This document shows positions 37,558 through 46,563 of a stretch of DNA of 64,000 bases, piece by piece. The position numbers were made by a program, and so were the translations under genes. This DNA comes from Micromonospora sediminicola. Lineage in GTDB: Bacteria; Actinomycetota; Actinomycetes; Mycobacteriales; Micromonosporaceae. Each line of letters begins with the position of its first letter. Position 1 is the first letter of the stretch. The notes under the pieces were generated by a model, which had not been told where the DNA came from, did not search any database, and saw only the letters and a program-made list of their open reading frames with translations. The stretch lies in assembly GCF_900089585.1 (NCBI RefSeq), contig NZ_FLRH01000004.1, forward strand, positions 1,233,001-1,297,000, read 5' to 3'.

Positions 37558-39315
37558 TCAGCGCTGGTCGAGGTTGCCCGCGGTGTCCTCCTGGTAGCTG
37601 GCGCCACCGTTGACCTCGCTGGTCAGCGGCTTGGCACCGCCCTCGGGCGGGCCGGCCAGGCTCTGCCCGGCGGCCAGCTCGGGGAACTTCGCGTCGAAGG
37701 CCGGCCGCTCGGAGCGGATCCGCGGCATCCGGTCGAAGTTGCGCAGCGGCGGCGGGGAGCTGGTGGCCCACTCGAGCGAGTTGCCGTGACCCCACGGGTC
37801 GTCGACCTCGACCACCGGACCGGTCTTGTACGACTTCCAGCAGTTCCAGATGAACGGCAGGGTCGAGATACCGGTGATGAACGCGCCGATCGTGGAGATC
37901 ATGTTCAGCGTGGTGAAGCCGTCGCTGGGCAGGTAGTCGGCGTAGCGCCGGGGCATGCCCTCGTTGCCCAGCCAGTGCTGCACCAGGAACGTGGTGTGGA
38001 AGCCGATCATGGTCAGCCAGAAGTGGATCTTGCCGAGCCGCTCGTCGAGCATCCGGCCGAACATCTTCGGGAACCAGAAGTAGATGCCGCCGAAGACGGC
38101 GAACACGATGGTGCCGAAGAGCACGTAGTGGAAGTGCGCCACCACGAAGTACGAGTCGTGCAGGTGGAAGTCGAGCGGCGGGCTGGCCAGCAGCACACCG
38201 GTCAGACCACCGAAGAGGAAGGTCACCAGGAAGCCGACCGCGAACAGCATCGGCGTCTCGAACGTGATCTGGCCCCGCCACATGGTGCCGATCCAGTTGA
38301 AGAACTTCATACCGGTGGGCACGGCGATCAGGTAGCTGAGGAAGCTGAAGAACGGCAGCAGCACCTGGCCGGTGGCGAACATGTGGTGCGCCCAGACGCT
38401 CATCGACAGGGCGGCGATGGCGATGGTCGCCGCCACCAGGCCCTTGTAACCGAAGATCGGCTTCCGGGAGAACACCGGGATGATCTCGGTGATGATGCCG
38501 AAGAACGGCAGCGCGATGATGTAGACCTCGGGGTGACCGAAGAACCAGAACAGGTGCTGCCAGAGCATCGGCCCGCCGGTCGCCGGGTCGTACACGTGGG
38601 CGCCGAGCAGGCGGTCCGCGGCGAGCGCGAAGAGCGCGGCGGCCAGCAGCGGGAAGACCAGGATGGCCAGCAGGCTGGTGACCAGCATGTTCCAGGTGAA
38701 GATCGGCATCCGGAACATGGTCATGCCGGGCGCGCGCAGGGTCAGGATCGTGGTGATCAGGTTGACCGCGCCGAGGATCGTGCCCAGACCGGAGATGGCC
38801 AGGCCGACCACCCACATGTTGGCGCCGACGCCCGGCGAGTGCTCGACCGTGCTCAGCGGCGTGTAGGCCGTCCAGCCGAAGTCGGCCGCGCCGCCCGGGG
38901 CGATGAAGCCCGCGGTGGCCAGCGTGCCGCCGAACAGGTACAGCCAGTAGGCGAACGCGTTCAGCCGGGGGAACGACACGTCGGGCGCGCCGATCTGCAG
39001 CGGCACCACGTAGTTCGCGAAGGCGAACACGATCGGCGTCGCGAAGAACAGCAGCATGATCGTGCCGTGCATGGTGAAGAGCTGGTTGTACTGCTCGGGC
39101 GACAGGAACTGCAGCCCCGGTCGCGCCAGCTCGGCGCGCATGATCAGGGCCATCAGGCCACCGATCATGAAGAACGCGAACGCGGTGACCATGTACATGA
39201 TCCCGATCTGCTTCGCGTCCGTGGTGCGCAGCAGCCGCGCGATGGCCGACCCCTTGACCGGCTCGCGGACCGGCCAGGGCCGGGTCACGACCGGCTTGGG
39301 TGCGACGGTGGTCAC
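37558..39315 (-). CDS. ctaD: Cytochrome c oxidase subunit I (CtaD)
   Basis: 585 residues, twelve membrane helices. Catalytic subunit of the aa3 oxidase: heme ligand His in MHGTIMLL, the Cu-B/Tyr-His site [10 protein letters not shown], the [14 protein letters not shown] segment, HHMFATG, and [16 protein letters not shown] with the other heme histidines. No other oxidase subunit lies within the window, so ctaC/ctaE/ctaF are elsewhere. The frame is open to 39381, but GGAGG at 6 nt before GTG 39315 marks that start; the upstream residues lack conservation signals. Confidence 0.95.
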   Translation of the reverse strand: MTTVAPKPVVTRPWPVREPVKGSAIARLLRTTDAKQIGIMYMVTAFAFFMIGGLMALIMRAELARPGLQFLSPEQYNQLFTMHGTIMLLFFATPIVFAFANYVVPLQIGAPDVSFPRLNAFAYWLYLFGGTLATAGFIAPGGAADFGWTAYTPLSTVEHSPGVGANMWVVGLAISGLGTILGAVNLITTILTLRAPGMTMFRMPIFTWNMLVTSLLAILVFPLLAAALFALAADRLLGAHVYDPATGGPMLWQHLFWFFGHPEVYIIALPFFGIITEIIPVFSRKPIFGYKGLVAATIAIAALSMSVWAHHMFATGQVLLPFFSFLSYLIAVPTGMKFFNWIGTMWRGQITFETPMLFAVGFLVTFLFGGLTGVLLASPPLDFHLHDSYFVVAHFHYVLFGTIVFAVFGGIYFWFPKMFGRMLDERLGKIHFWLTMIGFHTTFLVQHWLGNEGMPRRYADYLPSDGFTTLNMISTIGAFITGISTLPFIWNCWKSYKTGPVVEVDDPWGHGNSLEWATSSPPPLRNFDRMPRIRSERPAFDAKFPELAAGQSLAGPPEGGAKPLTSEVNGGASYQEDTAGNLDQR

Positions 39316-39442
39316 GAGTGGCCTCCGGTTCTGGGTTGTCCCGCTCGGCGCGCTGGTCATCGGCGCAGCCGTCATCCGCAAGGAGGATAGTCCCCGGTAG
39401 GTGGCCCCGCCGCGTGGGGTGGGCGGCTACGATCTTCGGCCC

Positions 39443-40549
39443 TCACAGCGGGCCGGTGAGGAGCCGGTAGTGCTCCCCGAAGATCCGCCCGCCGCGCCCG
39501 CGCAGCAGCGGGTCGCGCAGCGCCGGCGGCACGTCGCGGGTGCGGTTGCGGTCCCGGGTCCGGTCCCGCACCCAGCGGGTACGCGGCCGGCGGCGACTCT
39601 CGTACGCGATCAGGGCGGCGTCGACGCTGCCGGCGGCGTGCAGCGACTCGGCGAGCACGACGGCGTCCTCCAGCGCCATGGCGGCCCCCTGGGAGAGCGT
39701 CGGCGCGGTCGCGTGAGCGGCGTCACCGACGAGCAGCACCCGGCCGTGGAACCAGCGCCCCAGCTCGACCTCCTCGGTGCGTTCGACGTGCACGGTCTCC
39801 AGCGCGGCCAGCACCTCGGGCACCGGACCGCCGTAGTCGCCGAACAGCTCGTGCAGCCGGGCGAGCGGGTCGGCCGGCAGGTCGGTGCCGGCCTCGTCGG
39901 CATAGCAGTAGAGCCGACCGGCGCCGAGCGGCACGACCAGGAAGCCGGCGCGTTGCCCGAGCAGGGCGGTCCAGTCGCCCACCCGGGGGCCGCCGCGCAC
40001 GACGGCGCGGTAGACCACCTGGCCGGCCGGGCGGGGCGGACCGCCGAGCGCGGCCAGCGTGCGCACCGCGGAGCGGGGCCCGTCGGCGCCCACGACCAGG
40101 TCGTACTCCCCGCAGGTGCCGTCGGTGAAGCCGACCGCGACACGGCCGGGCAGCGGCTCGACGGTGCTCACCTCGGCGCCGTGCCGGACCGCGCCGCCGG
40201 CGCCGGTGAGCAGCACCCGGTGCAGTTCGGCCCGGGGCAGCGCCCGGCACTCCCCCACCCCGGCCCAGAGCGCGTCGAGGTCGACCTCGCACAGCGGCGC
40301 CCCGGCGGCGTCGAGGAAGCGCTGCCGGTGGACCACCTGGCCGAGCGGGCGCAGCGGACCGTCCAGGTCGAGGCGGCGCATCGCCCGGGCCGCGTTGCCG
40401 GGCAGATAGAGACCGGTGTCGGTGTGCTCGGTGGGCGGCAGCCGCTCGGTGACGTCGGGCCGGAACCCCGCCAGGCGCAGCGCCCGGGCCACGGCGAGGC
40501 CGGCGATGCCCGCGCCGACGACGAGGATGCGCAGGGGGGAACCACCCAT
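39443..40549 (-). CDS. FAD-dependent aromatic-type monooxygenase
   Basis: 368 residues. Flavoprotein hydroxylase fold: dinucleotide motif VVGAGIAGLAVARALRLAG near the start, the DG motif DLVVGADGPRSAVR (about 150-165) and GRVLLVGDAAHATAPTLSQGAAMALEDA (FAD ribityl site). This is the PHBH/UbiH-like class-A monooxygenase pattern; the substrate is unknown. The last ~45 residues are Arg-rich. ATG 40549 is preceded by no strong ribosome site. No pathway partner is next to it. Confidence 0.82.
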   Translation of the reverse strand: MGGSPLRILVVGAGIAGLAVARALRLAGFRPDVTERLPPTEHTDTGLYLPGNAARAMRRLDLDGPLRPLGQVVHRQRFLDAAGAPLCEVDLDALWAGVGECRALPRAELHRVLLTGAGGAVRHGAEVSTVEPLPGRVAVGFTDGTCGEYDLVVGADGPRSAVRTLAALGGPPRPAGQVVYRAVVRGGPRVGDWTALLGQRAGFLVVPLGAGRLYCYADEAGTDLPADPLARLHELFGDYGGPVPEVLAALETVHVERTEEVELGRWFHGRVLLVGDAAHATAPTLSQGAAMALEDAVVLAESLHAAGSVDAALIAYESRRRPRTRWVRDRTRDRNRTRDVPPALRDPLLRGRGGRIFGEHYRLLTGPL

Positions 40550-40774
40550 CGTGGGGTACGCCTCCGGAGGGGATCGGAACGCGTTGGAGGCAAGACATTA
40601 CTCGCCGCAACCAGGCGGCGAAAGTGCCCGTCGGCCCTGGCGCGGGCACCCGGTCGACGGCCTCCGCCGTCCCACCAGCAGGAATCCCACGCCAACCGGA
40701 GGATCGGCGGCCATCTCAGCTTAACCGGTCCAGTTGCGCAACGGTTTCAGACATGTAAATGTGTGACGTGAACG

Positions 40775-40788
40775 TGGGAGCGCTCCCG
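40775..40788 (+). promoter_or_regulatory. CebR-type operator upstream of the GH12 cellulase
   Basis: TGGGAGCGCTCCCG matches the Streptomyces CebR box (TGGGAGCGCTCCCA) at 13 of 14 positions and has a perfect 12-bp palindrome at 40776-40787. It is 51 bp before ATG 40840 in the 290-bp divergent region 40550-40839, where I see nothing else beyond likely promoters. CebR is a LacI-family repressor released by cellobiose. Confidence 0.85.
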
Positions 40789-40839
40789 CTCGTACCACCC
40801 CACAGATCCGGCGCCCCTCGCGCCGAGCCAAGGAGCATC

Positions 40840-41982
40840 ATGAAGCGTCCACTCAGGGCCATCGCCGCGGCCGGTCTGCTGGCCGCCAGCGCCGTCGTCG
40901 CCGTCGCGCTCGGCGGCAACGCCTCCGCCGACACCCAGATCTGCGAGCAGTACGGCTCGACCACGATCGGCGGCAAGTACGTGGTGCAGAACAACCGCTG
41001 GGGCACCAGCGCGCAGCAGTGCATCAACGTCACCTCGACCGGCTTCTCGATCACCCGGGCGGACGGCTCCGCGCCGACCAACGGGGCGCCGGTCTCCTAC
41101 CCGTCCGTCTTCGTGGGCTGCCACTACACCAACTGTTCGCCCGGCACGAACCTGCCGGTCCAGGTGAAGAACATCAGCAGCGCGCCGGCCAGCATCAGCT
41201 ACAACTACGTCAGCGGCGCGATCTACGACGCCGCCTACGACATCTGGCTCGACCCGTCGCCCAAGCGGGACGGGGTCAACCAGATGGAGATCATGATCTG
41301 GCTCAACCGGCAGGGCCCGATCCAGCCCATCGGCTCGCCGGTCGGCAACGCCAGCATCGCCGGCCGGACCTGGGAGGTCTGGCGGGGCAGCAACGGCTCC
41401 AACAACGTCATCTCGTACGTGGCGCCGTCGGCGGTCCCCAGCTTCAGCTTCGACGCGATGGCGTTCATCAACGACACCCGCAACCGCGGCGCGATCACCA
41501 ACGACTGGTACCTGACCAGCATCCAGGCCGGCTTCGAGCCGTGGCAGGGCGGCGTCGGGCTGGCCGTCAACTCGTTCTCGCAGAGCGTCAACACCGGCAG
41601 CAACCCGCCGCCCACGACCACGCCGCCGACCGGCACGCCGACGACGAACCCGCCGTCCGGCGCGGCCTGCACCGTGACGTACCGGGCGACGAACGTGTGG
41701 AACAACGGCTTCACCGCCGAGGTGACCATCAAGAACACCGGCTCCGGCACGATCAACGGCTGGACGCTGAACTACAACCTGCCCTCCGGGCAGAACGTGA
41801 CCAGCGCGTGGAACGCCACCGTGAGCCAGAGCGGCTCGGCGGTGACCGCGCGCAACGTCAGCTACAACGGCACCCTCTCCCCGGGCGCCTCGACCAATTT
41901 CGGCTACCAGGCCACGCTGAACGGCAGCTTCTCCGCGCCGAGCAGCTTCTCCCTCAACGGCGCCACCTGCGCCCGGGGCTGA
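40840..41982 (+). CDS. Secreted GH12 endoglucanase with CBM2 domain
   Basis: 380 residues. Signal peptide at 1-30 (MKRPLRAIAAAGLLAASAVV, cleavage after ASA). The GH12 catalytic domain spans about 33-245, with the nucleophile Glu150 in NQMEIMIWLN and the acid/base Glu233 in GFEPWQGG. A Pro/Thr linker (250-275) joins a family 2 cellulose-binding module (about 278-380: CTVTYRATNVWNNGFTAEV, NYNLPSGQNV, SFSLNGATC). It hydrolyses internal beta-1,4 bonds in cellulose or related glucans. AAGGAG is 5 nt before ATG 40840. The CebR box predicts cellobiose induction. Confidence 0.95.
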   Translation: MKRPLRAIAAAGLLAASAVVAVALGGNASADTQICEQYGSTTIGGKYVVQNNRWGTSAQQCINVTSTGFSITRADGSAPTNGAPVSYPSVFVGCHYTNCSPGTNLPVQVKNISSAPASISYNYVSGAIYDAAYDIWLDPSPKRDGVNQMEIMIWLNRQGPIQPIGSPVGNASIAGRTWEVWRGSNGSNNVISYVAPSAVPSFSFDAMAFINDTRNRGAITNDWYLTSIQAGFEPWQGGVGLAVNSFSQSVNTGSNPPPTTTPPTGTPTTNPPSGAACTVTYRATNVWNNGFTAEVTIKNTGSGTINGWTLNYNLPSGQNVTSAWNATVSQSGSAVTARNVSYNGTLSPGASTNFGYQATLNGSFSAPSSFSLNGATCARG

Positions 41983-41995
41983 CCACCGCAGCGCG

Positions 41996-42029
41996 AAGGG
42001 GCGCGGTCGCCGTCGCGACCGCGCCCCTT
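41996..42029. terminator. Bidirectional terminator between cellulase and aldo/keto reductase
   Basis: Perfect 15-bp arms (41996-42010 and 42015-42029, AAGGGGCGCGGTCGC and complement) with a 4-base loop, flanked by A and T on the two sides. It lies 14 bp after each convergent gene's stop, so it can serve both strands. Confidence 0.85.
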
Positions 42030-42042
42030 TCCACGTACGCGG

Positions 42043-42825
42043 TCAGCCGCCGAGGGCGTCGATGTCGCGCATCTCCTCGGCGGTCAGCGAGAACCCGAAC
42101 ACGTCGGCGTTGGCCCGGATCCGCTCCGGCGTGACCGACTTCGGGATGACCACGATCTCGTGGTCGATGTGCCAGCGCAGCACCACCTGGGCCGGCGACA
42201 CGTCGTGCGCCTGCGCGATCCGGACCAGCACCGGATCGGACAGGTCACTGGTCTTGAACGGGCTGTAGCCCTCCAACGCCACCCCCCGGTCCCGGTGGGC
42301 GGCGTGCGTCTGCCGGTCGTACAGTGACGGGCTCCAGCGGATCTGGTTGACCGCGGGCGTCTCCTCGGTGGCCTGGATCAGCTCGTCCAGCTGCGCGACC
42401 GAGTAGTTGCTCACGCCGACGGCCCGGGCCAGGTTCTCGTCCCGGGCGGCCAGCATCTCCCGCCAGACCGGGATGCTGTCACCGGGCGCGGACGGCGGCC
42501 AGTGCACCAGCCACAGGTCGACGTACCCGGTGTCCAGGGCGGCCAGGCTGGCCTCGATCGTCTCCCGCTCCCGGCCCACCCGGTCCGGCGGCAGCTTGGT
42601 GGTGATGAACAGGTCCTCCCGGCGCAGTCCGCTCTCCTTGACCGCGCGTCCCACCTCCTTCTCGTTGCCGTACATCGTCGCGGTGTCGATGTGCCGGTAG
42701 CCGGCGTCCAGCGCGGCGAGCACGGCCTGGTAGCCGTCCTCGCCGGTGGCCTGCCAGGTGCCGAAGCCGAGCAGCGGGATCCGGACGTCGCCGGGGAGCG
42801 GGAGGGTGGGCTGGTCGAGGTCCAT
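42043..42825 (-). CDS. Aldo/keto reductase
   Basis: 260 residues, TIM-barrel NADPH oxidoreductase. Catalytic residues: Asp and Tyr in DTATMYGNEKEVG, Lys in FITTKL, His in LWLVHWP. IPKSVTPERIRAN is the NADPH-binding region. This is the AKR5-like (2,5-diketo-D-gluconate reductase) type. Substrate unknown. ATG 42825 follows TAGAAC at 7 nt with no ribosome site, so a leaderless start is possible; the frame runs further upstream but overlaps the divergent gene. Confidence 0.88.
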   Translation of the reverse strand: MDLDQPTLPLPGDVRIPLLGFGTWQATGEDGYQAVLAALDAGYRHIDTATMYGNEKEVGRAVKESGLRREDLFITTKLPPDRVGRERETIEASLAALDTGYVDLWLVHWPPSAPGDSIPVWREMLAARDENLARAVGVSNYSVAQLDELIQATEETPAVNQIRWSPSLYDRQTHAAHRDRGVALEGYSPFKTSDLSDPVLVRIAQAHDVSPAQVVLRWHIDHEIVVIPKSVTPERIRANADVFGFSLTAEEMRDIDALGG

Positions 42826-42895
42826 GTCGTCGGTTCTACCCCTGATCGTCGCCGCCATGCCGGCACGACGGGCCGGTCTGACGGACAATGCGGGG

Positions 42896-43930
42896 GTGGC
42901 GGACCGGCTGGAGGAGTACCGGCGCAGGCGGGACGCGGCGCGCACCCCGGAGCCGGTCCCCGAGCGGACCCCGCGCCGCCGACGGCCGGCCCGGGCGGCG
43001 CCCCGCTTCGTCATCCAGCAGCACCACGCCCGGAGCCTGCACTGGGACCTGCGGCTGGAGCACGACGGCGTGCTGGCCTCCTGGGCGGTGCCGCGCGGCC
43101 TGCCCCGCGACCCGGGCCGCAACCACCTCGCCGTGCACACCGAGGACCACCCGATGGAGTACCTGACGTTCTCCGGCGAGATCCCGGCCGGGGAGTACGG
43201 CGGCGGGCGGATGACCGTGCACGACACCGGCACCTACCGCGCGGAGAAGTGGCGCGACGACGAGGTGATCGTCGTGCTCGACGGCGAGCGCACCAAGGGG
43301 CGGTACGTCCTGTTCGCCACCGGCGGCCGGGGCCGGGACTGGATGGTCCGCCGCACCGACCCGGCACCGGCGGGCTGGACGCCGATGCCCGAACTGGTCC
43401 GCCCGATGCGCGCCGCCGAGGGGAAGCGGCTGCCGCGCGACGCCGACGCCTGGGGGTACGAGCTGCGCTGGCCGGGCGTGCGGGCCATGGCGTACGTCTC
43501 GGGCGGCCGGCTGCGGCTGCTCGACGGCGAGGACGCGGACGTGACCGGGGCGTACCCGTGGGCGCGGGCGATGGCCGAGGAGCTGGCCCCGACCGAGGTG
43601 GTGCTGGACGGCGTGCTGGCGCGGATCGACCCGGCCGGCCGGCTCCACCCGCCCACCCGGCGCGACGGCCAGTTCCTCGCCCTCGACCTGCTCTGGCTGG
43701 AGGGCGTGAGCAGCCTCGACGTGCCGTACGCGCAACGCCGTGACCTGCTCGACGGTCTGGCGCTCGCCGGGCCGCACTGGCAGACTCCGCCCTGGTTCCC
43801 GGGAGTCGGCGCGGACGCCCTACGGGCCGCCCGTGAGCAGGGGCTCCCGGGAGTGGTGGCGAAACGCCTCGACTCCCCGTACGAGCCGGGCCGGCGCAGC
43901 CGGCACTGGCTGAGCATCGACGCGAGCTGA
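42896..43930 (+). CDS. LigD-type 3'-phosphoesterase fused to an inactive ligase-like domain
   Basis: 344 residues. Residues 36-155 are the 3'-phosphoesterase module of LigD: FVIQQHHARSLHWDLRLEHDG holds the active-site His, Asp51 and Arg53 (split here), with His81 in HTEDHP. Residues 165-344 follow an ATP-dependent ligase nucleotidyltransferase fold, but the KxDG motif reads RWPG (191-194), removing the adenylated Lys and the Asp, and LDGE becomes LDGV (about 238-241). Thus end-cleaning activity may be intact while ligation is not. No polymerase domain or Ku gene is nearby. GTG 42896 follows GGGGG closely. Confidence 0.82.
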   Translation: MADRLEEYRRRRDAARTPEPVPERTPRRRRPARAAPRFVIQQHHARSLHWDLRLEHDGVLASWAVPRGLPRDPGRNHLAVHTEDHPMEYLTFSGEIPAGEYGGGRMTVHDTGTYRAEKWRDDEVIVVLDGERTKGRYVLFATGGRGRDWMVRRTDPAPAGWTPMPELVRPMRAAEGKRLPRDADAWGYELRWPGVRAMAYVSGGRLRLLDGEDADVTGAYPWARAMAEELAPTEVVLDGVLARIDPAGRLHPPTRRDGQFLALDLLWLEGVSSLDVPYAQRRDLLDGLALAGPHWQTPPWFPGVGADALRAAREQGLPGVVAKRLDSPYEPGRRSRHWLSIDAS

Positions 43931-43938
43931 GGACCACC

Positions 43939-45102
43939 GTGCACCTGACGCACCTGGAGTGCCCGCGCTGCGGCCTGGAGCATCCGGCCGACAAGCCGCA
44001 GAACCTGTGCGGGTGCGGCTCGCCGCTGCTGGCCCGCTACGACCTGGCCACGGTGGCCGCCACGGTGACCCCGGAGCAGTTCGGGCTGCGCCCGGCCGAC
44101 CTGTGGCGCTACCGGGAGCTGCTGCCGGTGGCCGACCCGAGGTTCGTCACCACGCTGGGCGAGGGCTGGACGCCGATGTGGCGCGCGCCGGCGTACGGCC
44201 ACGAGATCGGCATCGCGGACCTGATCGTCAAGGACGAGGGGCTGACCCCGACCGGGTCGTTCAAGGCCCGGGGCGCGGCCGTCGGCGTGAGCCGGGCCCG
44301 GGAACTGGGCGTCGAGCGGATCGCCATGCCGACCAACGGCAACGCCGGGGCGGCCTGGGCGACGTACGCCGCCCGGGCCGGGATGGGCGCGACGATCGCC
44401 ATGCCGCTGGCCGCGCCGACCATCTGCCGCCAGGAGTGCCTCGCCGCCGGCGCGGACCTGCGGCTGGTCGACGGCCTGATCAACGACGCCGGTCGGGAGA
44501 TCGCCGAGCTGGTCGCCGGGTCGGACGGGCGGATCTTCGACGCCGGCACGCTGCGCGAGCCGTATCGCCTGGAAGGCAAGAAGACGATGGGGTACGAGAT
44601 CGTCGAGCAGCTCGGCTGGCAGGTGCCCGATGTCATCGTCTACCCGACCGGGGGCGGCGTCGGGTTGATCGGCATCCACAAGGCGCTGCACGAGATGCGT
44701 GAGCTGGGGTGGGTGGAGGACCGGCTGCCCCGTCTGGTGGCCGTGCAGTCCACCGGCTGCGCGCCGATCGTGCGCGCGTTCGCGGCCGGCGAGGCGCGGG
44801 CCATCCCGTGGGCGGACGCGCACACCGTGGCGTTCGGCATCACCGTGCCGGCCCCGCTCGGCGACGAGCTGATCCTGACCGCGCTGCGGGACAGCGCCGG
44901 CACCGCGATCGCGGTGGACGACGCGGAGATCCTCACCGACCTGCGCGACTTCGCCGCCCGCGAAGGGCTGCTGCTGTGCCCGGAGGGCGCGGCCTGCCTG
45001 ACCGCCGCCCGGCACCTGCGGGCCGGCGGCTGGATCCGGCCGGACGAGCGGGTGGTGGTGCTGAACACCGGCGCCGGCATCAAGTACCCGGGCCTGGTGT
45101 AA
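43939..45102 (+). CDS. thrC: Threonine synthase
   Basis: 387 residues, PLP fold type II. It forms threonine from O-phosphohomoserine. The N-terminal Cys8, Cys11, Cys24 and Cys26 form a zinc-ribbon-like motif (ECPRCG and LCGCGS) seen in many threonine synthases. PLP Lys109 is in TPTGSFKARG, and the pyrophosphate loop is TGGGVGLIG. Activity on a related substrate cannot be excluded as thr partners are absent. It starts 8 bp after the ligase-like gene, and its TAA stop opens a dispersed palindromic element. Confidence 0.85.
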   Translation: MHLTHLECPRCGLEHPADKPQNLCGCGSPLLARYDLATVAATVTPEQFGLRPADLWRYRELLPVADPRFVTTLGEGWTPMWRAPAYGHEIGIADLIVKDEGLTPTGSFKARGAAVGVSRARELGVERIAMPTNGNAGAAWATYAARAGMGATIAMPLAAPTICRQECLAAGADLRLVDGLINDAGREIAELVAGSDGRIFDAGTLREPYRLEGKKTMGYEIVEQLGWQVPDVIVYPTGGGVGLIGIHKALHEMRELGWVEDRLPRLVAVQSTGCAPIVRAFAAGEARAIPWADAHTVAFGITVPAPLGDELILTALRDSAGTAIAVDDAEILTDLRDFAAREGLLLCPEGAACLTAARHLRAGGWIRPDERVVVLNTGAGIKYPGLV

Positions 45103-45153
45103 GGAGGGGCCCCCTCCTAACGTCTCCGGTAGAGGCGGGGCCCCCGCTTAACA
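45100..45153 (+). repeat. Bipartite palindromic element, copy 2, at thrC stop
   Basis: Starts with TAAGGAGGGGCCCC, identical to copy 1 at 17017, followed by CTCCTAACG, a short spacer and a second palindromic block (GGCGGGGCCCCCGC) ending in TTAACAC. It provides the thrC stop codon and is likely to act as its terminator. Confidence 0.7.
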
Positions 45154-45169
45154 CCTGCCCCACGGGGCG

Positions 45170-45562
45170 TCAGGACGTCGGCGGCTCGTCCTCGCCGGCC
45201 TCCTCGGCCGCGTCCGCCTCTTCCTTGGTCTTGTGCACCGCGCCGTCGGCGTGCTCCGGCGGGCCGTAGACGGTGTAGAGCACCAGCGGGTTCGGGCCGG
45301 TGTTGACGAAGTTGTGCTTCGTGCCGGCGGGCACGACCACCAGGTCGCCGGAGACGACCTCCTTCTTCTCGCCCGCCACCCGCGCCTCGCCGGTGCCGCT
45401 GACGAACGTGAGGATCTGGTCGATGCCGTCGTGGACCTCCTCGCCGATCTCACCGCCCGGCGGGATGGTCATGATGACCAGCTGGGTGTGCTCCCCGGTC
45501 CAGAGCACGCGGCGGAAGTCGGGACTCTTCTCGGCGACGGTCGCGATCGTGAAATGCTCCAT
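45170..45562 (-). CDS. Cupin-domain protein
   Basis: 130 residues. A single cupin barrel: PPGGEIGEEVHDGIDQI (motif 1, with His/Glu metal ligands) and GDLVVVPAGTKHNFVNTG (motif 2, His). VSGTGEARV lies between. Cupins of this kind are small metal-binding enzymes or sensors; the role is unknown. The C-terminal ~25 residues are acidic. ATG 45562 is preferred since the family begins at HFTIATVAEKSP; ATG 45595 is possible. Confidence 0.82.
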   Translation of the reverse strand: MEHFTIATVAEKSPDFRRVLWTGEHTQLVIMTIPPGGEIGEEVHDGIDQILTFVSGTGEARVAGEKKEVVSGDLVVVPAGTKHNFVNTGPNPLVLYTVYGPPEHADGAVHKTKEEADAAEEAGEDEPPTS

Positions 45563-45764
45563 GGCCCGCTCATACCCCGTTCGCGCGCCGGCCACGCCGG
45601 GACTCGCAGATGGTGGAATTCCCCACCCCGGTCAGGTTTGGATCCTCTCCGGACGGGCATCTGCTGCCGACAAGACCGGTGCGGGCTGGGCCGGTCGAGC
45701 CAGGTCCCCGCTGACGTACCGCCGTACGGCTGCGGCGGTGGGAGACGGCCAGAGCGCGGCGACG

Positions 45765-46542
45765 TTACGACCCCGGTCGTGCGGCGCCGTGCGCTCGTCT
45801 GTGGGCCCGCACGCACCCGAGCAGCACCAGCGCCGCCGCCGCGTATCCGAACAGGTCGGCCCAGATGCCACCGCCGACCCGGGCCTGGTATTCCAGCGGG
45901 CTGTAGAAGGTCAACCCGCCGGCCGCCGGGGCCGGCAGCGCCGGCAGCGCCGCCGTCACGCCGAGCGCGGCCACCGCGGCCAGACCCAGGCCCGCCGCCA
46001 CGACGACCGCCGCCGACCGGTGCAGCGCGACCACCGCCAACCCCACCAGCACCAGGTACGGCGGCAGCACGACGTCCAGCCCCGGGGTCGTCAGGTACGG
46101 CGGCGTCACGGCGTCCCGGACCACGACGAGCGCGACGGCCGACCCGAGCAGCGCCACTGTCACCAGCGTGGCGCCGGTCGGGTCCGGTCGGCGGCAGCGC
46201 GGCGACGGTCACCGCGAGCGCCACGCCGACCAGCGCCCAGAGCAGCCAGGTGCGGGGCGCGACGGGCTCGGGGCGCAGCGCCGTCCATCCGAAGCTCGGT
46301 CGCTCCCCCACCGGCAGGCTCAGCGCGGCCAGCGCGAACCCGGCGACCGCGAGCCCGCAGCGGGTCCACCGCGACAGCGCCGGAGCGGTCAGGGCGACGG
46401 CAGCCACCGCGCACCAGGCGAGGGGTCGGGCGGCGGGCAGCAGCGGCTCGGCCGACCAGTTCCCGGCCAGATGCGCGAGCGCCAGCAGGACGGCGGTCGC
46501 GGCGAGCAGGCGGTACGGACGCACCGCGCGATGCTGCCACAC
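45765..46542 (-). pseudogene. Multi-pass membrane protein broken by a single-base frameshift
   Basis: Two adjacent minus-strand reading frames each look like half of one integral membrane protein. 46542 down to about 46180 encodes four hydrophobic segments (LLAATAVLLALAHLAGNW to WLLWALVGVALAVTVAALPP); from about 46175 to 45765 another frame continues with DPTGATLVTVALLGSAVALVV and three more segments. The joined length is 778 bases, one more than a multiple of three, so a 1-base insertion (or 2-base deletion) in GGTCGGGTCCGGTCGG near 46177-46191 breaks it. A sequencing error is as likely as real decay; two overlapping genes starting at GTG 46163 is the third reading. Function unknown. Confidence 0.6.
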
Positions 46543-46563
46543 CGGGCGGCCCGCCGTCGCCCG

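Noticed and set aside
37223-38815. A 530-residue minus-strand frame containing LIMKLTVFRVRF
   Set aside because: It is a frame-shifted reading of ctaD that runs into repeat C; the KLTVFRVRF part is only the translated palindrome.
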